A stretch of DNA of 64,000 nucleotides. It comes from Paraburkholderia piptadeniae (lineage in GTDB: Bacteria > Pseudomonadota > Gammaproteobacteria > Burkholderiales > Burkholderiaceae). Location: assembly GCF_900007165.1 (NCBI RefSeq), contig NZ_CYGY02000049.1, positions 31,733 to 95,732 on the forward strand, in the 5' to 3' direction. This document shows positions 1 through 9,541 of this stretch, piece after piece (position 1 is the stretch's first letter; each line of letters starts with the position of its first letter). Under the pieces are notes generated by a model. The model searched no databases, was not told the DNA's origin, and worked only from the letters and a program-made list of their open reading frames with translations. Position numbers and translations under genes: made by a program.

Positions 1-751
1 CGAAGAGCGCATCGTCGGCGGGCTGGTTCACGGTGACGCGCTCGATCGTCATCTGATGCTTCTGCTTCACGCCCTTCACCTGCGTCTCCAGCAGATGCGG
101 CACCATCAGTCCATTCTCGCGGCGATAGTCGCGGTAGTAGACGGAAACGGCATGCATCCGGCCGTCGAGCTTGCGCGGATCGCCTTCGATCTTCAGCTCG
201 AGATAGCTCGACGCGTCGATCCACACGTGCCGTTGCGCGTGATCTTTGGTCGTCAGCAGAAGCTTGTATGCACGGTGCCCTTCGACGGTATCCATGCCCC
301 GCAACGCGACCTGGCTGCCCTTCGCCGCATAGTCGATCAACGGGCCGTCGAGGTCCGCCGTTTCCGCCGCCGATTTCACTTCAGCCGCCGTATAAGGCTC
401 CGCGACATTGCGGCCGAGGAACGGCCGCACCTTCCACCCCTGCGTGCCGTCGTAGACCTGGAACGCGATCTGGTTGTCGAAGTTCAGCTCGAAGCGGCTC
501 TTGTGAGGCCGCTTCATCGTCATGACGAACGGCAGCTTGACGGGCTTTTTGCCGCCGACATCGATCTGTCCGCTCATCGTCATCGTGCCGACGGCGCGCC
601 ACGCCTGCAATCCGCCGCGCGCGGCCACGTTGCGCTCGACGACCTGCGCCGCGCTCATGCCGCCGCCACCCGCCGCCAGCGCGATGTGCGAGACCGCGCT
701 CGCCGCTATCGCGCCCGTCGTGCAAACCGCCATCAGAATGCCCCGAGTCAT
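1..751 (-). CDS. LolA-like exported protein, 3' end outside the window
   Basis: This reading frame starts at an ATG at 749-751 and stays open to base 1, so at least 250 residues are present and the C-terminus is missing. The N-terminus is a signal peptide ending in a LALA-type cleavage region. The rest (lipid-binding-type beta strands, a KRPHKSRFEL segment, DGTQGWKVRPF, a central HVWIDASSYLELKIE) resembles outer-membrane lipoprotein sorting / LolA-like periplasmic proteins. It is the last visible gene of the minus-strand operon of copper-oxidase-like proteins and follows the small exported protein by about 40 bases. A periplasmic carrier or chaperone role is inferred from fold resemblance only. 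Confidence 0.7.
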   Translation of the reverse strand, partial: MTRGILMAVCTTGAIAASAVSHIALAAGGGGMSAAQVVERNVAARGGLQAWRAVGTMTMSGQIDVGGKKPVKLPFVMTMKRPHKSRFELNFDNQIAFQVYDGTQGWKVRPFLGRNVAEPYTAAEVKSAAETADLDGPLIDYAAKGSQVALRGMDTVEGHRAYKLLLTTKDHAQRHVWIDASSYLELKIEGDPRKLDGRMHAVSVYYRDYRRENGLMVPHLLETQVKGVKQKHQMTIERVTVNQPADDALF

Positions 752-790
752 GTCGATCTCCTCAATGTCGCGCCGCGCACACGCCGCGCA

Positions 791-1339
791 TTATTCGACG
801 ACCAGCCCGTCGATATGGAACGAACCGATCAGCACGTGGACGCGGTCCCCCGCTTTAACCACATTGCCCTTGTTCGAAAACACCATCCAGTATTCCTGGC
901 CGACCTGAAGCGTGCCCGTCTGACGCAGCTGGCCTATGTTGTCCATCACGGGTACTTCGAGCAGCACATGATTGGCCTCGCCGTAGAGATAAGGCGTCGT
1001 GCTCTTGTCGCCGAGCAGCTTCGCGAGCGCCGGGTCCGTCACGCGATAGCTGAAGCGCAACAGATTGCCCGACGCCGTGCGCCGCACGCTCAGGTTGTCG
1101 ATCCCGCGCACCGATTGATAGAAAGCGCGCGCGTGACCTGGCAGCTTCATCGGCAGGTAATGCGACGCGTGCGACGCGTGCGGGTCGCCGCCGTGCATCC
1201 CCACCTTCTGCACCCGCTGCGCCGGTTGCACCTGTTGCACCTGTTGCACCGGTTGAGTCTGCTGCGCCGCTGCCGGCATCGCCGGCAATGCGGCACAGCA
1301 GAGCCACGCAGCCGCGGCCGTTATCGCCACGCGTCTCAT
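791..1339 (-). CDS. Small exported protein of unknown function
   Basis: The 182-residue product begins with an alanine-rich signal peptide ending near AAAQ. A low-complexity stretch rich in QPVQQVQ units follows, then a His-rich patch (GGDPHASHASHY). The C-terminal part reads like a compact beta-rich domain. Its ATG overlaps the stop codon of the giant upstream gene by four bases (ATGA), so the two are probably translationally coupled. I do not recognise the family. The HASHASH patch could bind metal, which would suit the copper-oxidase context, but that is inference. Confidence 0.75.
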   Translation of the reverse strand: MRRVAITAAAAWLCCAALPAMPAAAQQTQPVQQVQQVQPAQRVQKVGMHGGDPHASHASHYLPMKLPGHARAFYQSVRGIDNLSVRRTASGNLLRFSYRVTDPALAKLLGDKSTTPYLYGEANHVLLEVPVMDNIGQLRQTGTLQVGQEYWMVFSNKGNVVKAGDRVHVLIGSFHIDGLVVE

Positions 1340-4300
1340 TGCACGACTCCCGTGGTCGCGTTCGCCTGCGGAGCGCCCGTTCCCGCCGCGCCAGTGCCCA
1401 GGACCTGGTTGAGCAGGTCGAGCAGCGCGCCCGGCGCGAACGGCAGGTTGCCGCCGGCGAAGAGCCCCGTGCGCGGCAGCTCCACCGCGCCGATGTCATA
1501 GGCGCCGCTCTGCGGACGCTGCGTGCCGAAGAAGTCGTGATTCGGCGCGCCGGCGTTCGTGCCCGCATTGACGGCGGGCGACCCCGTCTTGATCGAGTAG
1601 TTGCCGAGCGGCACGCCATAGCCCGTGCTGCCCGAACCCAACGTCATGTTGAAGAGCGACAGCGGTCCGTACGACATGTTGATCCACTGGTTGCCTTCAT
1701 CCGGCGTCGCCGACGGCAGCAGGCCGAACAGCGGATTGGGCAGCACGGTGTCGGCAATGCCGGGCGGCACCGCGAAGCCGTTGCCTCCGCCTTCGGGCGG
1801 CACGCGTGCACCGTTGCAGTACATGCTCACGACGTTCGGGTCCGCTCCGCTGTTGTGCGCGTTCGGATAGTCGCCTGCATCCGTGAGGATCGAGTACTGC
1901 GGCGTGAGCCTCATGCCCGACGAGTGATCCGACGGCTTCGTATCGCCATAGGTGCCGATATCCCAGTACACGGCGTTGGGATCGCAGTAGCCCGTCTGAT
2001 GTCCCGCCTGGTTCAGCGTCGGGTTCAGCGCGACGGTGTTCTGCAAGCCCGGGATGTTCGGATTCAGCCCGCCCACGGTGATGTAGAACGTGCGGTTCTT
2101 CCAGAACACATCGTTGTTCAGCACGGGGAACGAGAAGTGGCTGCAGTCCTGCCCGGTCGGACAGCCCGCGTTGCCCGCCGAGAACGCGGTCAGGAAGTTC
2201 TGCGTGTGCTTCGCGGTCTCGAGGCCGGACGGCTGCATCGTCGACGTCGTGATCGGGCTGCACGTCGTTTCCGAGCCGACCGTCGTGCAGTTCGGCGGAC
2301 CGACGTTGGCCTGCGCGGCCAGCGGCGTATTGAACAGCACGCCAGCGGAAGCCGTCGAGTCGTTCGACATCACCGTGTTGTTGATGAAGTTCACCCGCAC
2401 GGCGTCCTGTATCGACACGCCGCCGCCCGACCAGCCCGCCACGTTGTTCGCGATGATGTTGTTGGTTACGCTCACCTCGTACCAGCGGTTGCGGGTGCGG
2501 GGGCTGCGCTGCACGTCGGTGCCGTTGATGTTCTGCAGCCGCAGGCCGCCGCCCTTGCCGCTTTCGGCCGTGTTGCCGACGATCAGGTTGCCGTCGATCA
2601 CGAGCCCCGGCCCGACGCCATCCGAGAGCTGCGGCGCGCAGTCGATATCGACCGGGTTGTTCTCGCAGAACGTGCCGTCGGGCGGCACGCCCTGGGCGAT
2701 CACACCGCCGCCGTACGTCGGCAGCGTCGGGTTGTTGCTCTGGTTGAACAGGACCCAGTTGTGCGACAGGTCGCCGTTGTAGCTGAAGCCGAAGTGCGCG
2801 ACACCGCCGCCGTCGCCGCTGCTCATGTTGCCGCAGACCCAGTTGTAGTTGAAGTGATAGTTGTCCGCGCCCGAGCAGAACGTCACGCCCGCAGCCGACG
2901 AAGGCGTCGTCGAGTTGATCTCGTCGCCGTACGACGCATTCGACGTCACTGAGTTGTGGTGCACGTTGACATGCGTGTTGTACGCGAACGGCTCCTGCGT
3001 GAAGCCATCGTTGGCGATCGTGCCGTCGGGCACTTCGACCTGGCCGACCGTGATCCCGCCCGTCAGCGTGCCCGCATTGCTGAAGACACGGTTGTTCGAC
3101 ACCTCCGTATAGTGGTTCCAGCCGTGCAGGAAGATGCCGCCGCCGCCCTGCGAGCTGTTCGTGAACGTGATGCCGTCCACACGCGATGGATTGCACAGGA
3201 AGTTGCTCGAATACGTGTTGCAATCCGCGTTGCTGGCCGTGAGCGGCACGCAGACGCCGTTCGCCGTGCAGTTCGGATCGGGCTGCAACTGGCCGCCCAC
3301 GCGCACGTCGCGCACGCCCTTCGCAAGCACGGTGATGCCCGCGCCTTCGTACGCGCCCATCAGCGTCGGCTCCATCAGCAGCTCGCCGAGATTACCGTTG
3401 AGCGTGTTGTCCCAGCCTACCGTCGGCTCGAGCGGAATCGCATCCACCTGGCGTTGCATCGCGGCCGAGCATGTGTACGTTCCCGACGGATCGTACGGAT
3501 TGCCCGACGTGATCGGGCTGCCGTTGAGCGCGACGCCGAACACGCAGTCGACCTGTCTGCGCCACGGATCGACCTTGCCCGACGGATGCGTGTTCGCGTT
3601 CACGACCACGCTAGGCGCGCCCACGCCTTGCAGACGCACCGGCTTCCACATCAGCAGCATCTCGTTGTAGTTGCCCGGACCGACGATGATCATGTCGCCC
3701 GGCGTCGCCTTGTCGATGGCCGTCTGGATCGCGTTGTTCGTTGCGTTCTCGCCGGAGACATAGGTCGGCGCCTTGCCGCCGATCGTCACCGTCACGGTGT
3801 CGATCGACTTCTTGCCGTTGTCCGACGTGATGACGAGTTCGCCGCAGCGCGTCTGCGTGTTGACGCCGCGCTGCTGGATCGTGCAGCTCGACTGGCTCGC
3901 CGACAGCGACGGCACCCTGACGACGATCTGCGTATCCGACCACGAAGTCACAGGCGCATTCACGCCGCCGATCGTCACCGACCCGGTGCCCTGCTGCGCG
4001 CCGAAGCCATAGTGCCGCGTGACGAACTTCTGGTTGTACGGCGCCGTGGTCGCCGCGGGACCGCCATACGCGTGGTTCAGCACCTGCTGGTCGCCGAGCG
4101 CCTTGATCGTCAGCGTATGGTTGGCCGCGCTCACCCAAGGACCCGCGCCACCGTTGCTCGTGTCACCCGTCACCGACGAGATCGCGGGCGTCGCATCGGG
4201 ATACGCGCAATCGGGCGGGTTGTAGCCGTCCGCGAACGCGGACACGGGCACGACGGGCGTATCCATGTATTGCGTCTGGCCTGGCATGAACGGTATCTCG

Positions 4301-7300
4301 TAGCAGAACTGGCTGTACGCGGGGTTGAACAGCGGATCGCGGATCGTCTGCCCAGGATGCGCGGGGTCCGGCATGTCGGGATCGTTCATGCAGGCGACCA
4401 TCATCGTCGGCGCGTAGCCCGTCGGGTTCGGCGGATTCACTTCCCACGTCGAATAGTTCATCCCGTTGAAGATGCCCCATTGATCCGAATACACGCGGCT
4501 CACTTCGTTGCCCGCAAAGTCCTTCAGCGAGACGGGCACGTTCGGCACCGCGAACTTTTCGCCGAACTGCGGCGAGTACGGATCGAACTCCGACGAGAAG
4601 TCGTCGAGCATGAAGCCGGTGAAGTGCGCGGCCACATGCGTCGAGCTGAACACCCAGAACTTCGCGAGCACCGACATCTGGTCCGTCAGCACGACTTCCT
4701 TGCGGTCGCACAGGTGCCGCGATGCGCCCGCGAACGGCGCGACTTCCTGCGAGCCGGGGAACAGGCTGATGTAATCCGGCACGACGCGCAGCGCTCCGAC
4801 GCACGGCCAGAACGTCTCGACGCTGCCCGTGTCGCCTTCGTGACGCGGCGACGAGCCGAGATCGGTGGTCGGGTTCTGCGCGTTGTTGCGGTTGTACGTG
4901 GAGTTCACGGCCGCCTGGTCGGGCAGGATGAAGATGTTGCCCAGCCCGCCGAACTGCTGCGTGACGGGCGCGATGTAGTTGTCGCCGATCAGGATGTTCT
5001 TGTCTTCCTCCTTCACGAGCTCATAGCCCGGCGGGACGATGATCTCGACCACATACTTGCCCGGGGGCAGCATGTACGAGCCATCGGCCTGCTTGCTGCA
5101 GATCGCGCAGTTGGACCCCGTCGGCGTGCCTTTCGACGGATCGCGTCCCGTCACGCTCGGGAACTGGTACATCCCGTCGTACGGCGCGGGCTGGAGCTGG
5201 TTGAACGCGTGCATGCCGTCGTAGCACTTGAACTGCGAGTTATAAGGCAGCGGACGCTTTTGCGGATCGAGCCATTGCGGGCTGTTCTTCAGCGTGAAGA
5301 AGAACGGATCGGTGGTTTCCTGGCCCGGGCAGTTCATGTTCGGCTTGCCGTCCGAACGGAAGCCCTGGGCCCAGTCGTCCCAGCTGCTCGTCTTCGTCGT
5401 ATCGACCAGCGTCAGGCTTTGCGTGCCATCGGGCGCCGTGCCCTCCGCGTACAGATTGACTGTCACGTTCGGCACGTTGGGCGTCCAGCTCGTATGCAGC
5501 AGCAGAGCGGGATCGTCGAACGGGCGCGTCGATGCGTAGATCACTTCGCCATGAATGCCGCCGTTCTCGTTCGCACCGAACGGCGCCTTGCCGAACTCGA
5601 TGAACGAGTTCTGGCCCGAGAAGCCCTGCCAGCCCATCGTCGTGACCCATGGCGGATCGATGCGGCCCGTCGACGGGTTCGTGCCCGAGCGGTCGCTGCA
5701 GTCCGCGTCGTTGCAGTAGACCGCGCCCGGCACGCGCAGGTCGGACGGCAGATGCGACGTCGACGATTCCTGCGTGTTCGCGAAGTTCGCCGCAATCGAC
5801 GAGTTGCCGCCGCCAGGCGTGCCGTCAGGCGGTCCGCCCGCGTCGTAGACGACATGCACGCCCGTCTGCTTGTAGCGTGTCGTGTCGGCCTCCGCTATGT
5901 ACCAGTTGAAGAGCGGGAACACTTCGTTGAACGACGCGTAGCCATTCAGGTCCGTGTTGTTGAAGTTCGAATAGCTGCCGTCGCGGAAGCGGATATTGGT
6001 CGGCACGAGCGCGAGACCGGGCTCGCTGTCCTGCGAAACGCCATCGTTGTTCGTATCGATGTAGGTGCGCGTATAGAGGTTCGTATGCCATTGCAGCACG
6101 GGCAGATCGCCGACGTTCTGCACCTGTCCGCCCTTCAGCTGCACGGCCGTCGCGAGACCGTCGACGATCTGGTCGTTCCACTGGTCGAACACCGTGATGC
6201 GGAACAGACCGTCCGGCAGGCCATTGATGCTGAATGTGCCGTCCGCGTTGCACTTCGTGAACGCGACGTCCTCGAGATCGGGATCGCCGACGCTCACATA
6301 GCACTGCGTGAAGCCCAGCGAATCGCGCGAGCCGCTGCTGTAGAGGTTTTCGTTGGGCGGACGGCTGTAGTGCAGATTCGTGATCTTGCCCGTGATGCCG
6401 TTATTGCACGCCACGCCGTTGCAGATGCCCGGCAGCCGCGCGTTGATGATCTTCGGATTGGCAAAGCCGATCGTCACGTGGAAGCCCGCCGGTCCGAACT
6501 CCTGGAAGTATGCGGGGCCGCCCACCTTGATGAACGCGTCGTGAGCCTTCTGGCCGTCGAGCGTATTGGTCTGCAGCCACTCTTCGCCTCTCGCGATGCG
6601 ATCGGCGGCCGGCGTCGCGACGACGCCGTAGCGTCCCGGCATCAGGTTCGCGATGATCGCCTGGCCCACGAGCGGCGACATCGTCTTGCCGTCCGATTCG
6701 AACTTCGGGCAGGTCGGGATCATGCCGACGAGGCCGTCGTTCGCCGCCTTCGTGATCGGACAGGCGTCGAGCCCGGTGCTCGGATCGATCGTCCCTTGCA
6801 GCGAATTCGACAGCGGCATGTTGAACATGTCGTAGGTCATCTGGCCCGTCGAATCGCCCGTGCCGCCCGCGTCGTCGAAGAGCTTGATTTCGAAGCCGCC
6901 GAGGCCCGGCTCGCGCGCCGTGCCGAATGCGTCAGTGCCGCCGCTCACGTCGACTTCGCCGTTCACGGGCGCATCGTCTTCGAACACGAACACGGAGATC
7001 TTCGCGGTCTGCAACGGCGTCTGCTGCAACAGCACGTTGACGGCATGCTGCGCGGGCGCAATCGCCGCGCCGCCCATCGCGTGTCCGCAGGTGCCCGTGC
7101 CGGGCGCGAAGTCCGCGCCGCCCGGACCGGACGGGCAATCCTTCGCGATATCGAACTGCCGCTGAGGGCCGTCCGGATTTTTCGGGTCGACGGGCTGTGG
7201 TGCGCCCGCGCCGGCCGTGAACGTGTTGCCCGCGTCGCCGGGCAGGATCGACAGGTAGTAGTGCTTCGTCGGATCGAGCGCGACCTGCGATGGATCGACA

Positions 7301-9522
7301 GCCGCTTGCTGGGCCGCGTCCGTGCGGCACACGCCGTTGCCGACATCGCACACGGCGGGCACGTGCGTGTTCGTGCCGGGATCGAACACGGTTTGTCCCG
7401 ACTCGCACGACACGGTGCCGACGCACCCCGCCGCGACGACGGGCATATAGCTCGTGTGGAAGCTCGTGCCGAGGCTCGGCACGGGCAGCGGCGGGCATGA
7501 CGCGGGCCGCGTCGTCGACGAGTTCACCTGGCAGGCGGGATCGATCTGGAACGTGCGGTCTTCCTCGATGATCCAGCGATAGTCGTTGATGAGTGTGCCC
7601 ACCTTCGCGTCCTTGACCGCGACGACGAGACCGCTGCCGCCCTTGAAGGTCACGGTGACGGTCGCCGGGTTTGTGCTCGCCGTTCTCTGCGAATTGACGG
7701 CCGTGTACTGGAACGTCACGGTCGCCGTCGCATTGCCGACGGGCGGAGCATTGGGCGCGACGTTGAACGAGCCGTCCTTGTTCAGCGTCACCGTGCCGCC
7801 CGACGCGCCACCGACGATGGACGCCGTGAGCGGCAGACCCGCCGGATCATGGTCGTTAGCGAGCACGCCCGGCGCGCCGACATGCAGTTGCGACGCGATA
7901 TTGCTGCTGAACGCGTCATCCGACGCGATGGGCGGGCCCGACTGGCAGCTCTGGCTCCCTGAGCACGCGTTGAGCGTCACCGTCGCCGTCAATGCGGGGT
8001 TGCCGTTGGCCTGATAGACGAAGCTGTCCGATGTGGTGCCCGAATTCGGCACATAGGTGAACGTGCCGTTGGGATTCAGCGTCAGCGTGCCGCCCGTCGG
8101 CTGCGTCTTGATCTGCACGCCGTAGACGCCCACGTCGTTGGCAATCAGGCCCTTGCCGGGGTCCGAGACCGCGAGCGTATTGCCCGCGACGAGGTAGTAC
8201 GAGTCCGGGTTCGCCTTCGCGTTCGCATTGCCCGCCGCCGAGGTCGGCAGCGCGCCGCCGTTCACGCTGATATAGCCCTGCATGCCGCCGTCGCGCTGGT
8301 TGTTGGTCGACAGGCTCAGCTGGCGGTCGAACAGCGGCAGCGCGAACGCACCCGCCGTCGGCGAGTTCATCAGGACATCGTAGGTCTTGCCGGCGGCAAG
8401 GAACACGGCGCTCTGCACGCGCGGATTGCCCGGCAGCACGTTGCCGTCCTCTGCGATCAGCGAGAAGCCGGATACGGGCGGCGTGCCCGTTTGCGCGCCG
8501 ACGACGGACGGCACATGCATGCGCAGGCCCGCGTTGACGAAGCGCAGCAGGATCTGGCCAGTCGTCGTTGTGGTCGATGCGGGCGCCGTCACGGGGAACG
8601 CGGAGCCATTCGCATTCGAGCGATCGAATGCGACGCCGTTGATCAGGTAATAGCGCGGATCGTAGTTCACGGCGGGCGGATAGCAGGTGCCGTAGGTCGC
8701 CGACGTGGGATCGCCGCAGCCGCCCGACAGCCCGGACCACACGCGCGTCTCGCTGAAGCCCGTCGTGGCGACGGCCGTCGCCACGGCCTGGTTCTGCACG
8801 GGGTCGATCTCGCTCAGCACGAGCGGCAGGTCCGCATCGTATTTGACGTTCGGATAGGCTGTCCCTTGCGGCGAGCCCGCCGTGGGCGGCGTCGTGACGA
8901 CGAGCACGCCATAGAGGCCCATCGGCCCCTGGATCGACGGGTGCGTGCCCGATTCGATCAGATAGGTGCCTGGGCGCAGGTTGTTCCAGGTCAGTGGCGT
9001 CGCACTGCCTACCGCCGTAGGCGACTGCTTCACTTCAGTCGAGAACGACTGCACGCGCGGAGGTTGCGCGGGCGGCGTGAAGCTCGCTCCGCTGCCTGTA
9101 CCGGCAATGGGCCAGGTGGTCGCCGTCTGCGTCGGGTGAACGGGGCTCGCGGTCCTCGTAGGTATGGTGCCGAGACCGCCGCCCAGCTGGCCGACGATCA
9201 CGAGCGAGGTCGGCACCTTGCCGGGCAGAGCGTTCACGAGGTTGATCGTGAGCGAGCCGGGCGGCGTCGTGATCACGACGGGCGACCAGTTCGCGCCCGC
9301 GCCTGGATTCGTCGCCGCGCAGGTTGCGGGCGAAACGGCCGGCATCGAGCAGGTATAGCCCCACATCGGCACGACCTGTCCGTCGGGAAGCGCAATCGTC
9401 TGGGCCTTTGCAGTGAGGGTCACGCTTTGCGCGCAGACCATCGCGCTCGCCGTCATCAGCGCTGCCGCCGCGGCGCACTTCACAAGGCCGGCAAGCGTTC
9501 TGTTGAAATCGCTGGATCTCAT
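1336..9522 (-). CDS. Giant multidomain surface/secreted protein with cupredoxin-like N-terminus and beta-helix C-terminus
   Basis: The product has 2728 residues and starts with a signal peptide ending near VCAQS. The ATG at 9520-9522 has a GGGGAG ribosome site. Two multicopper-oxidase-like cupredoxin domains come first (about 40-430); the usual copper histidines are absent, for example SGTHPSIQGPMGLYG near 195-210 where an HSH would sit. Ig/cadherin-like repeats with LIANDVG and VLANDHDPAG occur near 460 and 555. SdrD-B-like modules include an acidic DTNNDGVSQDSEPG loop near 1160. A TIG/IPT domain lies near 1850, and a right-handed beta-helix runs from about 1930 to 2500. The last ~70 residues (HDFFGTQRPQSGAYDIGAVE) match the choice-of-anchor Q type. 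It sits between the copper-oxidase genes and the small exported protein. An extracellular structural or substrate-binding role is inferred. Confidence 0.85.
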   Translation of the reverse strand: MRSSDFNRTLAGLVKCAAAAALMTASAMVCAQSVTLTAKAQTIALPDGQVVPMWGYTCSMPAVSPATCAATNPGAGANWSPVVITTPPGSLTINLVNALPGKVPTSLVIVGQLGGGLGTIPTRTASPVHPTQTATTWPIAGTGSGASFTPPAQPPRVQSFSTEVKQSPTAVGSATPLTWNNLRPGTYLIESGTHPSIQGPMGLYGVLVVTTPPTAGSPQGTAYPNVKYDADLPLVLSEIDPVQNQAVATAVATTGFSETRVWSGLSGGCGDPTSATYGTCYPPAVNYDPRYYLINGVAFDRSNANGSAFPVTAPASTTTTTGQILLRFVNAGLRMHVPSVVGAQTGTPPVSGFSLIAEDGNVLPGNPRVQSAVFLAAGKTYDVLMNSPTAGAFALPLFDRQLSLSTNNQRDGGMQGYISVNGGALPTSAAGNANAKANPDSYYLVAGNTLAVSDPGKGLIANDVGVYGVQIKTQPTGGTLTLNPNGTFTYVPNSGTTSDSFVYQANGNPALTATVTLNACSGSQSCQSGPPIASDDAFSSNIASQLHVGAPGVLANDHDPAGLPLTASIVGGASGGTVTLNKDGSFNVAPNAPPVGNATATVTFQYTAVNSQRTASTNPATVTVTFKGGSGLVVAVKDAKVGTLINDYRWIIEEDRTFQIDPACQVNSSTTRPASCPPLPVPSLGTSFHTSYMPVVAAGCVGTVSCESGQTVFDPGTNTHVPAVCDVGNGVCRTDAAQQAAVDPSQVALDPTKHYYLSILPGDAGNTFTAGAGAPQPVDPKNPDGPQRQFDIAKDCPSGPGGADFAPGTGTCGHAMGGAAIAPAQHAVNVLLQQTPLQTAKISVFVFEDDAPVNGEVDVSGGTDAFGTAREPGLGGFEIKLFDDAGGTGDSTGQMTYDMFNMPLSNSLQGTIDPSTGLDACPITKAANDGLVGMIPTCPKFESDGKTMSPLVGQAIIANLMPGRYGVVATPAADRIARGEEWLQTNTLDGQKAHDAFIKVGGPAYFQEFGPAGFHVTIGFANPKIINARLPGICNGVACNNGITGKITNLHYSRPPNENLYSSGSRDSLGFTQCYVSVGDPDLEDVAFTKCNADGTFSINGLPDGLFRITVFDQWNDQIVDGLATAVQLKGGQVQNVGDLPVLQWHTNLYTRTYIDTNNDGVSQDSEPGLALVPTNIRFRDGSYSNFNNTDLNGYASFNEVFPLFNWYIAEADTTRYKQTGVHVVYDAGGPPDGTPGGGNSSIAANFANTQESSTSHLPSDLRVPGAVYCNDADCSDRSGTNPSTGRIDPPWVTTMGWQGFSGQNSFIEFGKAPFGANENGGIHGEVIYASTRPFDDPALLLHTSWTPNVPNVTVNLYAEGTAPDGTQSLTLVDTTKTSSWDDWAQGFRSDGKPNMNCPGQETTDPFFFTLKNSPQWLDPQKRPLPYNSQFKCYDGMHAFNQLQPAPYDGMYQFPSVTGRDPSKGTPTGSNCAICSKQADGSYMLPPGKYVVEIIVPPGYELVKEEDKNILIGDNYIAPVTQQFGGLGNIFILPDQAAVNSTYNRNNAQNPTTDLGSSPRHEGDTGSVETFWPCVGALRVVPDYISLFPGSQEVAPFAGASRHLCDRKEVVLTDQMSVLAKFWVFSSTHVAAHFTGFMLDDFSSEFDPYSPQFGEKFAVPNVPVSLKDFAGNEVSRVYSDQWGIFNGMNYSTWEVNPPNPTGYAPTMMVACMNDPDMPDPAHPGQTIRDPLFNPAYSQFCYEIPFMPGQTQYMDTPVVPVSAFADGYNPPDCAYPDATPAISSVTGDTSNGGAGPWVSAANHTLTIKALGDQQVLNHAYGGPAATTAPYNQKFVTRHYGFGAQQGTGSVTIGGVNAPVTSWSDTQIVVRVPSLSASQSSCTIQQRGVNTQTRCGELVITSDNGKKSIDTVTVTIGGKAPTYVSGENATNNAIQTAIDKATPGDMIIVGPGNYNEMLLMWKPVRLQGVGAPSVVVNANTHPSGKVDPWRRQVDCVFGVALNGSPITSGNPYDPSGTYTCSAAMQRQVDAIPLEPTVGWDNTLNGNLGELLMEPTLMGAYEGAGITVLAKGVRDVRVGGQLQPDPNCTANGVCVPLTASNADCNTYSSNFLCNPSRVDGITFTNSSQGGGGIFLHGWNHYTEVSNNRVFSNAGTLTGGITVGQVEVPDGTIANDGFTQEPFAYNTHVNVHHNSVTSNASYGDEINSTTPSSAAGVTFCSGADNYHFNYNWVCGNMSSGDGGGVAHFGFSYNGDLSHNWVLFNQSNNPTLPTYGGGVIAQGVPPDGTFCENNPVDIDCAPQLSDGVGPGLVIDGNLIVGNTAESGKGGGLRLQNINGTDVQRSPRTRNRWYEVSVTNNIIANNVAGWSGGGVSIQDAVRVNFINNTVMSNDSTASAGVLFNTPLAAQANVGPPNCTTVGSETTCSPITTSTMQPSGLETAKHTQNFLTAFSAGNAGCPTGQDCSHFSFPVLNNDVFWKNRTFYITVGGLNPNIPGLQNTVALNPTLNQAGHQTGYCDPNAVYWDIGTYGDTKPSDHSSGMRLTPQYSILTDAGDYPNAHNSGADPNVVSMYCNGARVPPEGGGNGFAVPPGIADTVLPNPLFGLLPSATPDEGNQWINMSYGPLSLFNMTLGSGSTGYGVPLGNYSIKTGSPAVNAGTNAGAPNHDFFGTQRPQSGAYDIGAVELPRTGLFAGGNLPFAPGALLDLLNQVLGTGAAGTGAPQANATTGVVQ

Positions 9523-9541
9523 CGCGATTCTCCCCGTCTCT

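Noticed and set aside
1195..1265. Short tandem units (ACCTGTTGC/CACCGGTTG) resembling a repeat array
   Set aside because: They encode the QPVQQVQ low-complexity part of the 182-residue exported protein and are too short for a CRISPR or VNTR locus.
56..2952. Long plus-strand frames opposite the first genes
   Set aside because: They have the same Arg/His-rich composition and no ribosome sites or conserved motifs; the minus-strand proteins have signal peptides and recognisable domains.
2956..7500. A plus-strand open frame of about 1500 codons opposite the giant gene
   Set aside because: It is very rich in Arg, His, Val and Ala with no domain-like segments. It is the antisense shadow expected from high-GC codon use of the real minus-strand gene.
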